Source of the DNA: Chlorops oryzae
Taxonomy: Eukaryota > Arthropoda > Insecta > Diptera > Chloropidae
Direction of reading: 5' to 3'
Assembly (NCBI GenBank): GCA_020466095.1
Contig: CM035809.1
Span: 27,138,063-27,202,062, forward strand
DNA: 64,000 nt
Within the stretch, counting starts at the first letter, position 1. Every line of letters begins with the position of its first letter. Below are positions 1 through 12,300 of this stretch, piece after piece. Under the pieces are notes generated by a model. It saw nothing but the letters and a program-made list of their open reading frames with translations. It searched no databases and was not told the origin of the DNA. The position numbers and the translations under genes are program-made.

Positions 1-529
1 ATATATTATAAATTCACTAATGAATTAAAAATCAATGAAGCGAAATGATTCCGAATGCATTTTTTGTAGAAAGCTTTTTCGAAATTCAATAAAACATAAA
101 ACACAATTCACCCAATTGTCGTCTTCTAAAAGGAGAGAATATAGTATTTTCCATATCGCATTCGTATTAAATAGGCATAGGCACAGGTTGCATCATTTCT
201 ATACACATAATTTAATTATATACACGTAAAAAATATATTAAAAAATGTATGTATAACAGTAAGACCCCTTGTGAGGGAAACCATGCGACTCAGAAGATTT
301 TTCATTGCATAACAGAAGTCGAAAAGAAAACTGGGAACTGAGAGAAAGATATGTTTTTCAAAATATATATATATATATATAAGCAATCACAATTATTGTG
401 CTGAAAAAAAGTTGTGCTAAATTGATAAATATATTTATGTATTTATATAACGCTATCAATAATAAAGTATATAGAAATTATAAATTCGAACTCAACCAAA
501 AAGATGATGAAAAAAATAACACATATAAA
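1..529. other. 5' flank, no gene seen
   Basis: AT-rich sequence with a short (AT)n run near 365-380. I see no splice-consistent coding segment. The short open frames here have no codon bias and no recognisable motif. Confidence 0.5.
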
Positions 530-772
530 CAGGGCTCGGATTTTGTTGCATTTATAAATTTAAAGCATACTTTATGGAGTAAAAATTTTGTTCAACTCAC
601 ATAAAGCAAAGATTCAAATCGATTTTTAACTTCAATATGAATTTTTATGAAGCTACAAAAGCGGTTTAAAGTTCAACTTTGCTTAAATTATTCGCAATAT
701 GTTGGTGAGAAAATATTTTTGCACCCTTAAAGTATGCTTTAAATTTATAAATGCAACAAAATCCGAGCCCTG
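530..772. mobile_element. hAT-type foldback MITE with 8-bp TSD
   Basis: The two ends are long inverted repeats (about 45 bp or more) starting CAGGGCTCGGATTTTG. The element is flanked by a perfect 8-bp direct repeat CATATAAA at 522-529 and 773-780. CAGGG ends with an 8-bp TSD are typical of hAT elements. It has no coding capacity and lies about 310 bp upstream of the small membrane-protein gene. Confidence 0.85.
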
Positions 773-1085
773 CATATAAATAAACGTAATTATTTTCGAA
801 AATAAAAAGCGAATGATTTTTGAATTAGAAAGGCGCTTTACTGTTTCCCCATTTTCTGCCGCTCTAAGCCAATGCTTAGCTTCTAAAATAAATAGAAATA
901 AATCGATAAAATTGAAACCTTTTAAATTCTCGCAAACCCAAAAAGCTGCAGTTGGAATGAGCTCAAGCATTTCGTTGGCAGCATTTCGAATGAATACAGA
1001 CAAGCAGCCTGAGTGCCTGAGAGTTTCGAATTTTTAATTTTTCTTTTAAGTTTAAGGATTCTATTGGGGGTTTTTTTTTGTCGGG

Positions 1086-1494
1086 ATGAAGCCAAAAAAG
1101 AATGCTTTCGCCAATACATCGACAGGATATGGGAAAAGTCATAGGCAAAATAATCATAAATTAAATAAAACCGATCAAAATAAAAAGCCAGAAAACATTT
1201 TGACTGAAGATGAGAAACTGCAGAATGCATTGGAAAAGGATAAAAGTCTCAATGAGGGATTCGGAGAATATTTGCGATCACCTGAAGGTAAGAAGAAAAA
1301 ACAAATTTGAATATTTTCCAATTTTAAATAATAAAAAAAAAAAAAATTCTCTCCCTATTTCAGCTATTGAAATGATGAAATTATTTGTCTTCGCAAATAC
1401 CGTTATGCTGATTGTAACAATGGCATGGCCGAACATTCAAGAACAGTACTATTGGATAAGACAATGGCTTGAATCATTCCAAAGTGAACAATAA
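1086..1494 (+). CDS. Small single-pass membrane protein, two exons
   Basis: I do not recognise the family. The model joins 1086-1287 and 1364-1494 across a 76-nt intron (donor GTAAGA, acceptor TTTCAG, phase 1) and gives a 110-aa protein. Residues 1-67 are polar and lysine-rich (KPKKN, NKTDQNKK). The second exon opens with a hydrophobic stretch around residues 71-92 (MKLFVFANTVMLIVTMAW) that reads as one transmembrane helix, followed by a short Trp/Tyr-rich tail. An AATAAA overlaps the stop region. The stop is 72 nt before the next start codon on the same strand, so both frames could share one transcript. The splice sites and coding-like second exon argue that it is real; its function is unknown. 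Confidence 0.6.
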
Positions 1495-1566
1495 AAACAA
1501 AGAGAACAAAAATAAATAGGAAAAAAAAGTTGATAAGAACAAAAAAAAAAAAAAAATCATTCCAAT

Positions 1567-1971
1567 ATGGTCGTTGGTCCTTTAATGCAGGGCGTTGTCC
1601 TCATGGGCATTATTTATTGGTATAGCAAAGGAATGATTTCTATGATTAATGATTATTATCGAAGTGAATTTCAACGGAAATTACAGCAGACAAACGATAC
1701 AACACTCGACGGGCCCAATTATGATATGGAACAATTTGATGATTTATTAAATGTAGAGAACTTTCTGGAGAAAGCAGAAATTGAACCCCTAGCCGACTAT
1801 AAAGTCGTACCAAGGGAAGGATTACATAGAAAAGAGATTGAATTTTGCTATGCACCAAAGAGCTTGACTTATTTCATGTACTTAATTAGACATGATTCAA
1901 AGGATCTGGAGTCTGTGTGTCGCACTGTGGAGCAAATTGGATTGAACGAGAGCAATAGTGAATTTAGGTGA
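1567..1971 (+). CDS. Small membrane-anchored protein, unknown function
   Basis: A single exon of 134 codons starting ATG GTC GTT GGT. I do not recognise the family. Residues 4-25 (GPLMQGVVLMGIIYWYSK) are hydrophobic and would act as an N-terminal membrane anchor. The rest is polar and acidic, with a short repeated acidic patch (DMEQFDDLLNVENFLEKAE) and a C-terminal segment containing two cysteines. It lies 72 nt downstream of another small one-helix protein gene, with an A-rich spacer and no obvious promoter between them. A dicistronic mRNA is therefore possible, as is a separate small gene. Codon use looks coding throughout. Confidence 0.6.
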   Translation: MVVGPLMQGVVLMGIIYWYSKGMISMINDYYRSEFQRKLQQTNDTTLDGPNYDMEQFDDLLNVENFLEKAEIEPLADYKVVPREGLHRKEIEFCYAPKSLTYFMYLIRHDSKDLESVCRTVEQIGLNESNSEFR

Positions 1972-2058
1972 ATTAATTAAGCTGTTCTCTTTAATACAAT
2001 AAGATTTTTATCAATTTAAATTAATTATAAGAGTTATTTAAATAAAGTAAGGTTTCTT

Positions 2059-2664
2059 AAGCCTGCAGTCCACTATGGAGTTCTTTACGTAGAGAAAATG
2101 AGTGTAGAGTGTAGAGAATCGGCCTTTTTTTTGTGTTCACTGAAGACCGTCTCTATGATTCTACGTCAACATATTTCAAGTAGAGTTGTTCTATGTCATA
2201 TATAACTATATATGTCACTCAGGAGCCGTTTCTATTTTGGCTCTTTTCAACACGGTCTTGGGTACCCACCACGGTCTTGGGTACCCACCAAAACGAGCAT
2301 TTTTCACTTAGGTACTCACCAAAAGTATTTCTCTCTCGCTCTTTTTTTGCATGCCGAGTAACATCTCTTTCTAACTGGCGCGAAATGTCCCGCCCAAAAT
2401 CTATGAGAGTGACATATATAGTTATATATGTTCTATGTACTCCACGACTGCTTACACTGCAGAAGAATATTTTCTCTATGACTCTACAGTAGAGAAAATT
2501 AATTTTGCACTGCATTAAGTCGTGGAGAAAATAGTACAGCTCTACTCGAAATCTGTCGACGGCAGCTCTACATTGAGCTGTAGAATTGTAGAGACCGTGT
2601 ACACGAAAAAGGCACTCTACACTCTTTTCTCTACGCAAAAAAATCTATGGTGAATTTCAGGCTT
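2059..2664. mobile_element. Foldback element with long (~100 bp) inverted ends
   Basis: The left end (about 2059-2165) and the reverse complement of the right end (about 2560-2664) match over about 100 bp with gaps. Both carry the motif CGTAGAGAAAA, GTGTAGAGTG and a GACCGTCTCTA block. No transposase frame is present. A second, younger element is inserted inside it at 2197-2430 with its own TSD, so the foldback element is the older one. Confidence 0.6.
2197..2430 (+). mobile_element. MITE family A, 8-bp TSD
   Basis: Starts CATATATAACTATATATG and ends with the exact reverse complement of its first 24 bases. It is flanked by a perfect 8-bp repeat TTCTATGT (2189-2196 and 2431-2438). Internally it holds two units of a 19-bp repeat containing GGTACC. 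Other family members are at 6853-7109, 20384-20734, 38041-38246 (inverted) and within 41159-41908. An 8-bp TSD with CA ends fits the hAT or P superfamily; I cannot choose between them without a related transposase. Confidence 0.9.
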
Positions 2665-2762
2665 TAGGAATAAAATTGTTTTAATTTTTTTTTTTCGATG
2701 AATTGCTGAAAATTCGTCGAGCTTAACAGTATGACGCATTGGTGGATTGGCGGATATGGTCA

Positions 2763-2906
2763 TTAACCCATTAAATCCCAACCCTATAAAAAAACTTTTT
2801 TTTTTAAATTCCTTTATAAAACGGTGATTAAAATGGCGTAATTAAGCTTTTGACAGCTTTTGTTTTTTCTGTACTCAAGCGAGCACAGTGGGATGGAATG
2901 GGTTAA
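2763..2906. mobile_element. piggyBac-like MITE with TTAA ends
   Basis: TTAA CCCATTAAATCCCA at the left mirrors TGGGATGGAATGGG TTAA at the right. TTAA target duplication next to CCC ends is the piggyBac hallmark. Related TTAACCC(T)TTAA pairs occur at 35933-36051 and 43287-43423. It is short and non-coding. Confidence 0.5.
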
Positions 2907-2972
2907 TAAGATATTATTAGGGAACTCACCGGCATGGTAAATCTTTTTTGCTGCACTCCTCTGTTGTTTGTC

Positions 2973-3111
2973 TAAGGGCCAAGGTACAATAGCCCGAGAG
3001 TAATGCGTGCGTGCGAGAGAAAGTGGGAGAGAGAGATACAGAGATATAGAGGGAGAGCGAGACAGAGACTGTTTCTTGCACGACTCTCGGACTATTGTAC
3101 CTTGGCCCTAA
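2973..3111. mobile_element. PIF/Harbinger-like MITE, TAA TSD
   Basis: A 133-bp element (2976-3108) with 25-bp inverted ends beginning GGGCCAAGGTACAATAG, flanked by TAA on both sides. The loop is a purine-rich GAGA stretch. A 3-bp TWA duplication with GGGCC ends fits PIF/Harbinger. It sits about 280 bp upstream of the first CFAP43 start codon. Confidence 0.75.
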
Positions 3112-3393
3112 AGCAGGAAAGGTCATATCGTAGAGTACATAAGTAGCTTCGATATCCTTGAGTGGAGTAAACAACCCACTCTGGGGGTTTGCAAAATTTC
3201 CATTGGACTTCAACAACATCATCATCATCACCATGGCAATTCTGTCAATTGTTTGGTGCTTTTGGCTTGGCAAAAAATTATTTCTATTTTTATTTATTTT
3301 TTTTTTTTGCACTGTGTAGATTTTTATAGTGTTCCGTAAAGGAATTAAATATTTATATATTTTTTATATTTTTTCTATCCTTTCGTACGTTTG

Positions 3394-6300
3394 ATGATGT
3401 CTACTACTACAGTTTGGTAATGTGACTTCAATTGTTTGTTGTGTTCGGCGTCCTTCATCAAAATTTCCCCGATCTATTTCAATATAGTTGGACATCTTAT
3501 GGCGATCCGGAGTCTCTGGTCACCGTTGGTCTAAATAGTGTGGCATTGCTGTGTCACAATTTTGTCATTTTCTATAATGTCAAGACGCGGGCGGTGCAAT
3601 TTTACAAAGGCGATAGTCCCGATAGCTCTTCAGGCATTTCATTGCTGGCTGGTCATCCGCAATATCCGCTCTTCGCTATCGCAGAAGAAGCATTACGTCC
3701 CTCAATCTATGTCATGAACTATCCTGAAATGGAGAAACTAACACATATTCCTCGTAAGTTGAAAGGATCTTCAAAAGAAACTATATCCACAGTAATCCTT
3801 TAATTAATAAAACGAATTTACTTGCATTTTAGCCACAAATGATCTTTGCTATTGGATATACATCTATCAGAGTATCTGGTGGCCATTTCTGGTGCTCCAA
3901 ATTACAATTTAAAAAGTTGGAACTATCGAACCGGAGTACTGAATGCTGAAAAAACTCAAAAACCCTATGGAAAGCATTGTATGTATCCACTGGGTGTGGT
4001 TAAGACTCCATTAATTCTATATTCCACAAACGATTGTGATGTCGTCGCTCTGGAAACCAGTTCGCTCAATGATGTCCATGTTTTCCATGAAATAATGGCG
4101 ATTAAAATGGGCGAGGACTTTGAAAAGAGTAGGAAGTTTAATGTAGCTTGGCTACACGAAGATCCTTATGTTGTTAATGACTATGGTGTCGTTTCCATGG
4201 TGAGTATTTGTCCTCTCACCAGTGCTCGGACTTGAAAATTTTTTAAGGTGGTAGATTTTTAAAGAAGTGGAAGATTTTTATAAAAAGTGGTAGATTTTTA
4301 TAAAAAAAAGTTGTAGATTTAAAATTTGTATAAAATGATTAAAGGTGGTAGATTTTTAAAAAAGAAGTGGTAGATTTTTATAAAAAGTGGTAGATTTAAA
4401 ATTTGTTTAAATTGAGAATACAATATATCACATCTGATCATGTAGAAAATTGGGAAACTTAATTGTTTTTAGGTATTTTCTCTTGTTATATAAAAATGTG
4501 TCAATATTTATTGAATGTCGTTAAACGCCAATACTGCCATTTTTGACAACATTCTTGACAATAGGAAGCTGCGAACATATTTTTCAATAATACATAACAT
4601 TGAACCACATTTTTTATGTTCTCAATTATTCTAAATGACCATAAAATAAATAAAACTAATGCATAAATAAGTAAAAAAAAAAAAAGTGGTAGATTTGGAC
4701 CTAGCGTCGTAGAAAGTGAAAATAGTGGTAGATCTACCACTAAAGTGATAGAAGTCCGAGCACTGCCTCTCACTCAGCATCAAATATTTCATTTTCTCCT
4801 ATTTATAAAAAAAAAAGATTTCCTACGGAAGCTTCGCCTTTGTACCCGAATGGACGGCACCACAACAACTGGGCGAAGCCGAACCAAGAGCTTATCGAAT
4901 TTTCAATCGATCCACGGTTAGCCTTCTGGTGGTCAATGAAACAACAGTTTACTGTATAAAAAAACAGCCAGAATGGTCCATAGAATGGCAAATCGAAAAG
5001 ACTTCAACGCCGATCATCAAAATGGTCACAGACTTCTATGGCAATGTGTATGCGACGACGTCCTTTGGAAATGTTTACTACGTTGATTATGCCGATAGCG
5101 TTGGATCGCTGCGAGAGCTGGCTGCGCGAAATTGTCAAGTCCAGAGCTATTGCCTTCTACAGGGCAGCATCAAGGAGCAATGTGTACTTCTGTTGACCGC
5201 CGAGGGGGAATTACGTTTAATCGATATCCATAATGAAAGGACATTTTCCACGATATACATTGACGATGCCTGCTGTATGGAAACGCATTATAATTCTACT
5301 TTTGTAGCCGTTGGAACGCTTAAAGGATCAGTTCATTTCATTTCATATGGAAATTACTGCGAACCGCTCAAGCTAGGATCATGCGATATCGATAATTCGC
5401 CAATTGTTCATTTAAAACTTTACGATAACATCGGATTCGTTGTGAACGAGGATAATGGAATCGATATTTTGATTTGTGATTTCAAAAATTCCGACTTTCA
5501 CATTGCCATGTCATTGGAGCGAGAACGGACTGTAAAGTTTGAGATTTTAAAGACATTTCTGCTTGATAGCAGACGAGCAGCTATTTTTATATCGCATGAG
5601 AGAAATAAACTTTCGGTTTCTTCGGAGTATATGTCGTTGATATGTTGGCATTCGACCGATGCTATTATTAAGCAATATGATTTTAAACTACCGCATAGGT
5701 ATAAGGATTTTACATGTATTCTACCAGCCAGTGATGAAAAAGTCCAATTCATGTGTCCGAGGGTAAATAGTTGTATTATGGATATGCTTTTACTGAAGGA
5801 CAATCGAGAGGTTGTGCTTCAATTTTCGATATGCAACGAAAGCTATGGATGTTTGAATAGAATATGTGGCAATGGAAATGTTATAACATCAGCAACGACT
5901 GGCATTTTATTTAACTTTCAAGGCCACAATCGTAGCAAAATGCCATATACCGTTTCGAAATTGATATTAACATCCTACGTTCCATATTTGCGGAAGATCA
6001 TGGATGTCTGCTTTAAATCGAGGTTAGTAAAAAATGAAAATAAAGGCCAAAGTCCAACCTAGCGAGAGCGAGACGTCACGCAAAACTTTAGCGCAACGCA
6101 CTCCAATCTCCAACGTCTCGTTCTGCGAGAACAGATGATAGCTTAAAGCCCAAAATCCAATATTGCGAGAGATCGATGCGAGAGCGCGAGACGAGACGCA
6201 CACAAATTTCAATACATTCAATCATATGGTTCAAGCTCCAATGTATCGCACTGCGAGACCTCGTAGCGAGAAAATTTTGAAAAATTGAATATTTCTCGTT

Positions 6301-9300
6301 GCGAGGCAATTTGACAGGTTAATGATGTAGCTATTTTTTGAGTACTCGCTATTGGGGGTACTCGTTTAAACTAATAAAACGAAAACTGTTCACTGTTTCG
6401 TGAAAAAGAGCTTTTAAAATATTTCGCGAGCTTTGGTTCATTTTGAAAATTTTGAATTAAAATTTAAACTCAAGTGATAACATATAATTTTTATGAGTAC
6501 TCGGTACTCGTTAGATTGGTACTCGGTTCAAAAATTGCATTACTAGAAGCTTAATTTGTTTGTTAAGTCTAGCCTAGTGATTTAACATTTTTAACCGAGT
6601 ACCTATCAATATTTTTCTTTTAATAAAAATACTAACACGAATGGATACTTTAATTTATCTTATTTAGTGGAAAAAATATGTAGGGCCAAAAACGGAAAAT
6701 GAGATAACGGTTTTTTTTACAGGTAGAAGGTTTTTTTTGTTGGTTTAGGTACTTCCTAAAACATCAGAATATGAACAATGATCGAGTACCCAACAGTGGT
6801 ACTCAAAAAAGTTTCTTCATCACTATTTGCTTCTCAGTTGTTCGGCTGTAAACATATGTATATAACTATATATGTCACTCAAGGAGCCGTTTCCATTTTG
6901 GCTCTTTTCACCATGGTCTTGGGTACCCACCACGATCTTGGGTACCCACCACGATCTTGGGTACCCACCAAAATGAGCACTTTTCACTTAGGTACTCACC
7001 AAAAGTATTTCTCTCTCGCTCTTTTTTGCCTGCCGAGTAACATCTCTTTCTAACTGGCGCGAAACTTCCCGCCCAATATCTATGAGAGTGACATATATGG
7101 TTATATGTGGCTGTAAAATTTCCTTGCTGCGAGAAATGATCAAAATTTTGGAATTTCTCTCGTTGCGAGCTCTCGCTTCATATGATTGCATTGCATTGAA
7201 ACTGTTTTGACATTTCTCTGCGTGACGTCTCGCTGTATCGCAACGAGCTCTCGCTAGGTTGGACTTCGGCCTTATAGGAAATACATTGATATTGCGCTAT
7301 ACGATCATAATTGTCCTTAGGTTTCTTTTGGTATTATATTCAGTGGGCCATTTAATGGTCTTTCACTTGCCCAATTGGAATACATCGTTGGGCGAGAATG
7401 AACACTTGGAAAATGTTGATCAGAGAGTCATTTCCGCTTATCGAGAACAGCAACGAAATTTAAGATCCCAAACGATTGTTCTCCTGCCAGAAATAACGCA
7501 AGCAGACATTGAGGCGCAAAGCAATGTCATCGAAGAACTGAAATCCCTCCGTCAATCCATGCGAGATTTGATCAATGATGATACCACCGAATCCGGTCAG
7601 AAGCATGGTGTATTTCGGAAATTCTGCGTGAATAAATTTTGGCTTTCCTCTCTCGAGGCAAACGCGAAAATTCTCTGTAGAAACAGAAGCCGCTCAAATG
7701 CAAAAAGCAATCGAGGATCAAAGTCGCATCCGTAATTGGCTACTGGACGATTTGATAAAAAGCTCAAAGAGTTTCTTTAGCACAAAGCTGCATTCGTTCT
7801 CCTCGAATATATATTTGGAGAACTATGCGACATCTCGATCGTCAGTCCAGAAGCTGATCGCACAATTTGACAAGTTCTTCATGTACGATTTGGAGATGCA
7901 CGAAAGTGAGGTACGATTGACGAAAAATCAAAAATCTCTCGAAGGTAAAAACTTGAATGAAACGGAGAAATCTATGGTCAAACAAGCGAACCATTTTCAA
8001 TTTGGAAAGGATCAGAATGTATTTGAGTATATCATGTCGAAGGCATTCGATATTCAGGATATCAACGTTGTCTCCAACTACCAAATGTACAATGAGGAGG
8101 CGAAACTTCAGGTAAGTGTAAGATGTGTTCTTTCCGATAATATATATTTCTGTTTTGATCCATTTTTAACAAGATCGTGCTTATCAATGCTCTGAAAGAG
8201 GAATTCAATTCGAAGTTCACGGATGCTAAGAATATGAAAAATGAAATTATTAATTATATCGCTAAAACGAATGTTGAACTGGAAAAAATTTACAGCAACA
8301 TGAATTGCATGCTGAATCTTCTCAATATGAATGAGTATAATCCTCCGGCGTTATTTCGAACGGAATGGAAAAGAGATGAATTCATTGATCGCATCCTAAC
8401 GGTAAGTGTTTGTTGTGGCTGCCAAATTCCAAATTCTACCACATGGTGTATTGGTCCTTAATAGGGATGCGTATCGAAAGAAAAGTATCGATATGTGGAT
8501 CGCGATACCGAAAAATAATGCGATACCGATATTCGATATATCGGTCTTCAAAGTATCGATATATCGGTGGAATCGAAATCAATTTTGAGCTATAAGAATT
8601 AAATCGAATTAAAATTTTTGTTTATTTAAAACAAAATGATAAATTAAAAATATTCATAGTTATTTCTTTAAAAACAAACAAATTCGCATTCTGTGTGGTG
8701 AAAGTCTATGTTCCATAAAATTTTTCCACCGCCCCTCACCCGCCTAGGTGATTTTTTCCCGCCATAACCAAGAAACAAATTTTCGAAGGCAAGGGAGGCA
8801 GGGGGAAGTGAGAAAAACGCTACCATACCACATCCCCGTGGGTCCCTAGCCCACCAAAAGTGTGTTTCGTTATCGAAATGTTTTAACGTGTAAATGGCCT
8901 CTATGCTATCTAGTATCGAAAGAAGAATATCGATACTTTCAATATATCGTATAAGGAGCATCGATATCGGTATCGCGATATATTGCAATGAAAGTATCGG
9001 ATACTCGATATTATCGTATCGGTATCGAGCATCCCTAGTCCGTAATGAAAAAATCCCCCATCTTACAGGTTGATGATTCGGAAATCACTGCAGTCAATCC
9101 TCGAAGAAGAATAGCGGAGGATGCACCCTCAAAACGTGGACGCATGCTGCTTTGGCCGGACGCTTTCTTTGCTCGTGCCATCATGAACATGATGGATGGT
9201 GTACTGGAGAAATTATGGGAAGAGGAAATTAAGAAGTCCCCAAATCCACCGGGATTTCTGCAAAAGAAACGCCCGATCGAATTAGCAGGCGAAGAGGAGA

Positions 9301-12300
9301 AACAATACAAAGCGTACGAACAAACTCTGATGAAACTGGAGCAGGATCGCCGAAAGTACTTGCAGATCTTGAGGGACACAGAATCGAAGACATTGTGCCG
9401 TAAGAACCAAAAAATCACGAAGCTAAATGAAATTGTCGCCGATATTGCAATTTTAAAATTAAAATACGATTTCGCTATCACACGGGAGCGGCTTTCTCTT
9501 TTCAATACGAAGAAAATGAATTTCGAACGCATCCGGTATAAGCAGCGCATCAATCAACAACGGTGAGCTTTTCTTTTTTTTATATAATTTTAATATTAAT
9601 TTTTTTATATTTAAACACACACACACCGTTCAGTGATCGTTTGGATAAGCTCAACTCGTACGCCGCGAAGTATGTTAAACTTCTTGATTTTTGGGCGCGC
9701 ACAATCGTCGATCTGAAGACGAAATTCGATGCCCAAACTCAACGGGATAGACAGCTCGAACGTCAATTTAAGGTGACGTACCTTAATTCGATACCAGCAC
9801 ATTTGGGCCATGAAATGAATAAGTTCTACAAACGGCGTCCGAAATTACCGGCCAAAGCGTTGAGTTCCGCAAGCGTCAGCAATGACGTCCATGAGCGCAT
9901 CATGTCCAAGAAGCATCATAAATTTCCATTGCCCGATGAATTGAATGAGTTTTTAGCCCTTCTCGATAGTGTCGACGATATGCAAAATTGTCCCTATCAA
10001 TTGGAACATAAATATTGGGAGCAATTCGTCAGGCTACGTCGCCAAAGACTCGAAAGCGAGTTACGTTTGAAGGCCATCGGATATTCAATTCTCGATGCAC
10101 AACTTCATTCCACATTCTTTACGATTTGTCTCAATATGCTGAAACAGAGTCGGTCCGATTTAATAGATTCCATGACCGAATCAGTTGGATCGTATGTGAG
10201 CGGAAAAAGAGTTCGATTTGTATGAACATCGATTTTAGATTTTTTTCCGATCTTTTACAGTTCGATATTGCTCAGAATCGACATGTTGTTGTGACGTTAT
10301 CGATGGGTCAGCTGGAAGCGAATGTCCTGGAACTGGACGATAGAACTGTGACGGTTCTTCATGTCGAGGACATTCGCTAACGTAAATGAAATGATAAAGG
10401 TAGCTTGGTTTATTTACAGTTCTAAGACTTTTAGATGTTGTATCCTTAATCCTCTATATTTTTTTTTTGGTTCAAGTAAAAGATTTTCCGTCTTTTCATC
10501 TCCTCTTAGAAGAACTGTCTTTTAACATTTTTAAAGTTAATTTATTGCATTTTTTTAATTCTACAGGAAGCTGGTCAAAAGAAGATTGCTTCCATGCAAC
10601 GCGTGGCGTTCTTTCGACGTCAGGTCATTTACAAGGAATGGGAGCATCAAGTCATGCGTGCTAACATTCAATACCTCAAATATATATTCAAATTGGTGCA
10701 GAATTGTAAGGTTCGTATTTAAATTAACCGAAACTTCCTTAATTAGATGAGCTGGAGAAATAATCGATAGCACTATCGATACTGTCGATGGTTCCAAACT
10801 ATCCAAAACATCCCTAGTTTTTATAATAATATCGATAGTTTTGATTCATGGACATTTACTTTAACGTTGGAAAGGTGATGTTGTCGGTGACAGAGGGCTT
10901 TCTTCTTTTTGAAATGGACAGATTCCTAAAAATGCTTTAATTTAGATAAGGGCGAGAGACGCTCGCAAATTCATCTTTCGATTATCAAAATTATCGGTTG
11001 TCAAATATATCGATAATCGAAACTATCGATGATGGTGATGATGATGGTTATGATGATGGTGATGAAGTGTTGATGTTGTTGATGGTGATGAGGTTGGTGA
11101 TGATGATGCTGAAGATGATGGTGAGGTTGGTGATGAAGATGATGGTGAGGTTGGTGATGGTGATGACGGTGATGATGACGATGGTGATGACGATGGTTAT
11201 GATGGTGTTGATGTTGTTGATGTTGATGATGATGATGATAATGGTGATGATGATGATCATGATGAGGTTGGTGATGATGATGATGTTGGTGATGATGATG
11301 ATGGTGATGATGATGATGGTGATGATGATGAGTGAGTGGTGATGGTGATGATGATGGTGATGAGATGGTGATGATGATGGTGATGATAATGGTGATGATG
11401 GTGATGATGGTGAGTGATGATGGTTGGATGATGATGATGATGGTGATGATGATGGTGAGGTTGGATGATGATGATGGTATGTGTGATGATTTGATGAGTG
11501 ATATGGTGATGATGATGGTTAAGTGATGGTGATAGTGATGATGATGGTTATGATGATATATATATTATGATGATCATGGTGATGGTGAGGTTGGTGATAA
11601 TGATGTTGATGGTGTTGTTCGTGTTACTGTTGTTGATGGTGATGATGGTGTTGATGGTGATGATGGTGTTGATGGTGATGATGGTGTTGATGGTGTTGAT
11701 GGTGTGATGGTGTTGATGGTGTTGATGGTGTGATGTGTGATGGTGTTGATGGTGTTGATGGTGTGATGGTGTTGATGGTGTTGATGGTGTTGATGTGTGA
11801 TGGTGTTGATGGTGTTGATGGTGTGATGGTGTTGATGGTGTTGATGGTGATGATGGTGATGATGGTGTTGATGGTGATTGATGGTGATGATGGTGATTGA
11901 TGGTGTTGATGGTGATGATGGTGTTGATGTGGTGTTGATGGTGATTGATGTGATGATGGTGTTGATGGTGATGATGGTGATGATGGTGTGATGGTGTGAT
12001 GTGATGTTGATGGTGATTGTATGGTGATGATGATGTGTTGATGGTGTGATGGTGATGATGTGATGTGTTGTGTGATGATGGTGTTGATGGTGTGATGTGA
12101 TGGTGTTGATGGTGTGATGTTGATGGTGTTGATGGTGATGATGGTGTTGATGTGTGTGGTGATGATGGTGATGATGGTGTATGTGATGATGTGTTGATGG
12201 TGATGATGGTGATGTGTTGATTTTGATGGTGTGATGGTGATGATGGTGAGTGATGGTGTGATGGTGATGATGGTGTTGATGGTGATGTGATGGTTGATGT

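Noticed and set aside
8668..8988. 106-codon minus-strand frame
   Set aside because: Lies wholly inside the TAGGGATG element and reads through its TATCGATA repeats.
10998..11526. Met/Val/Asp-rich open frames
   Set aside because: Direct translation of the GATGGTG array.
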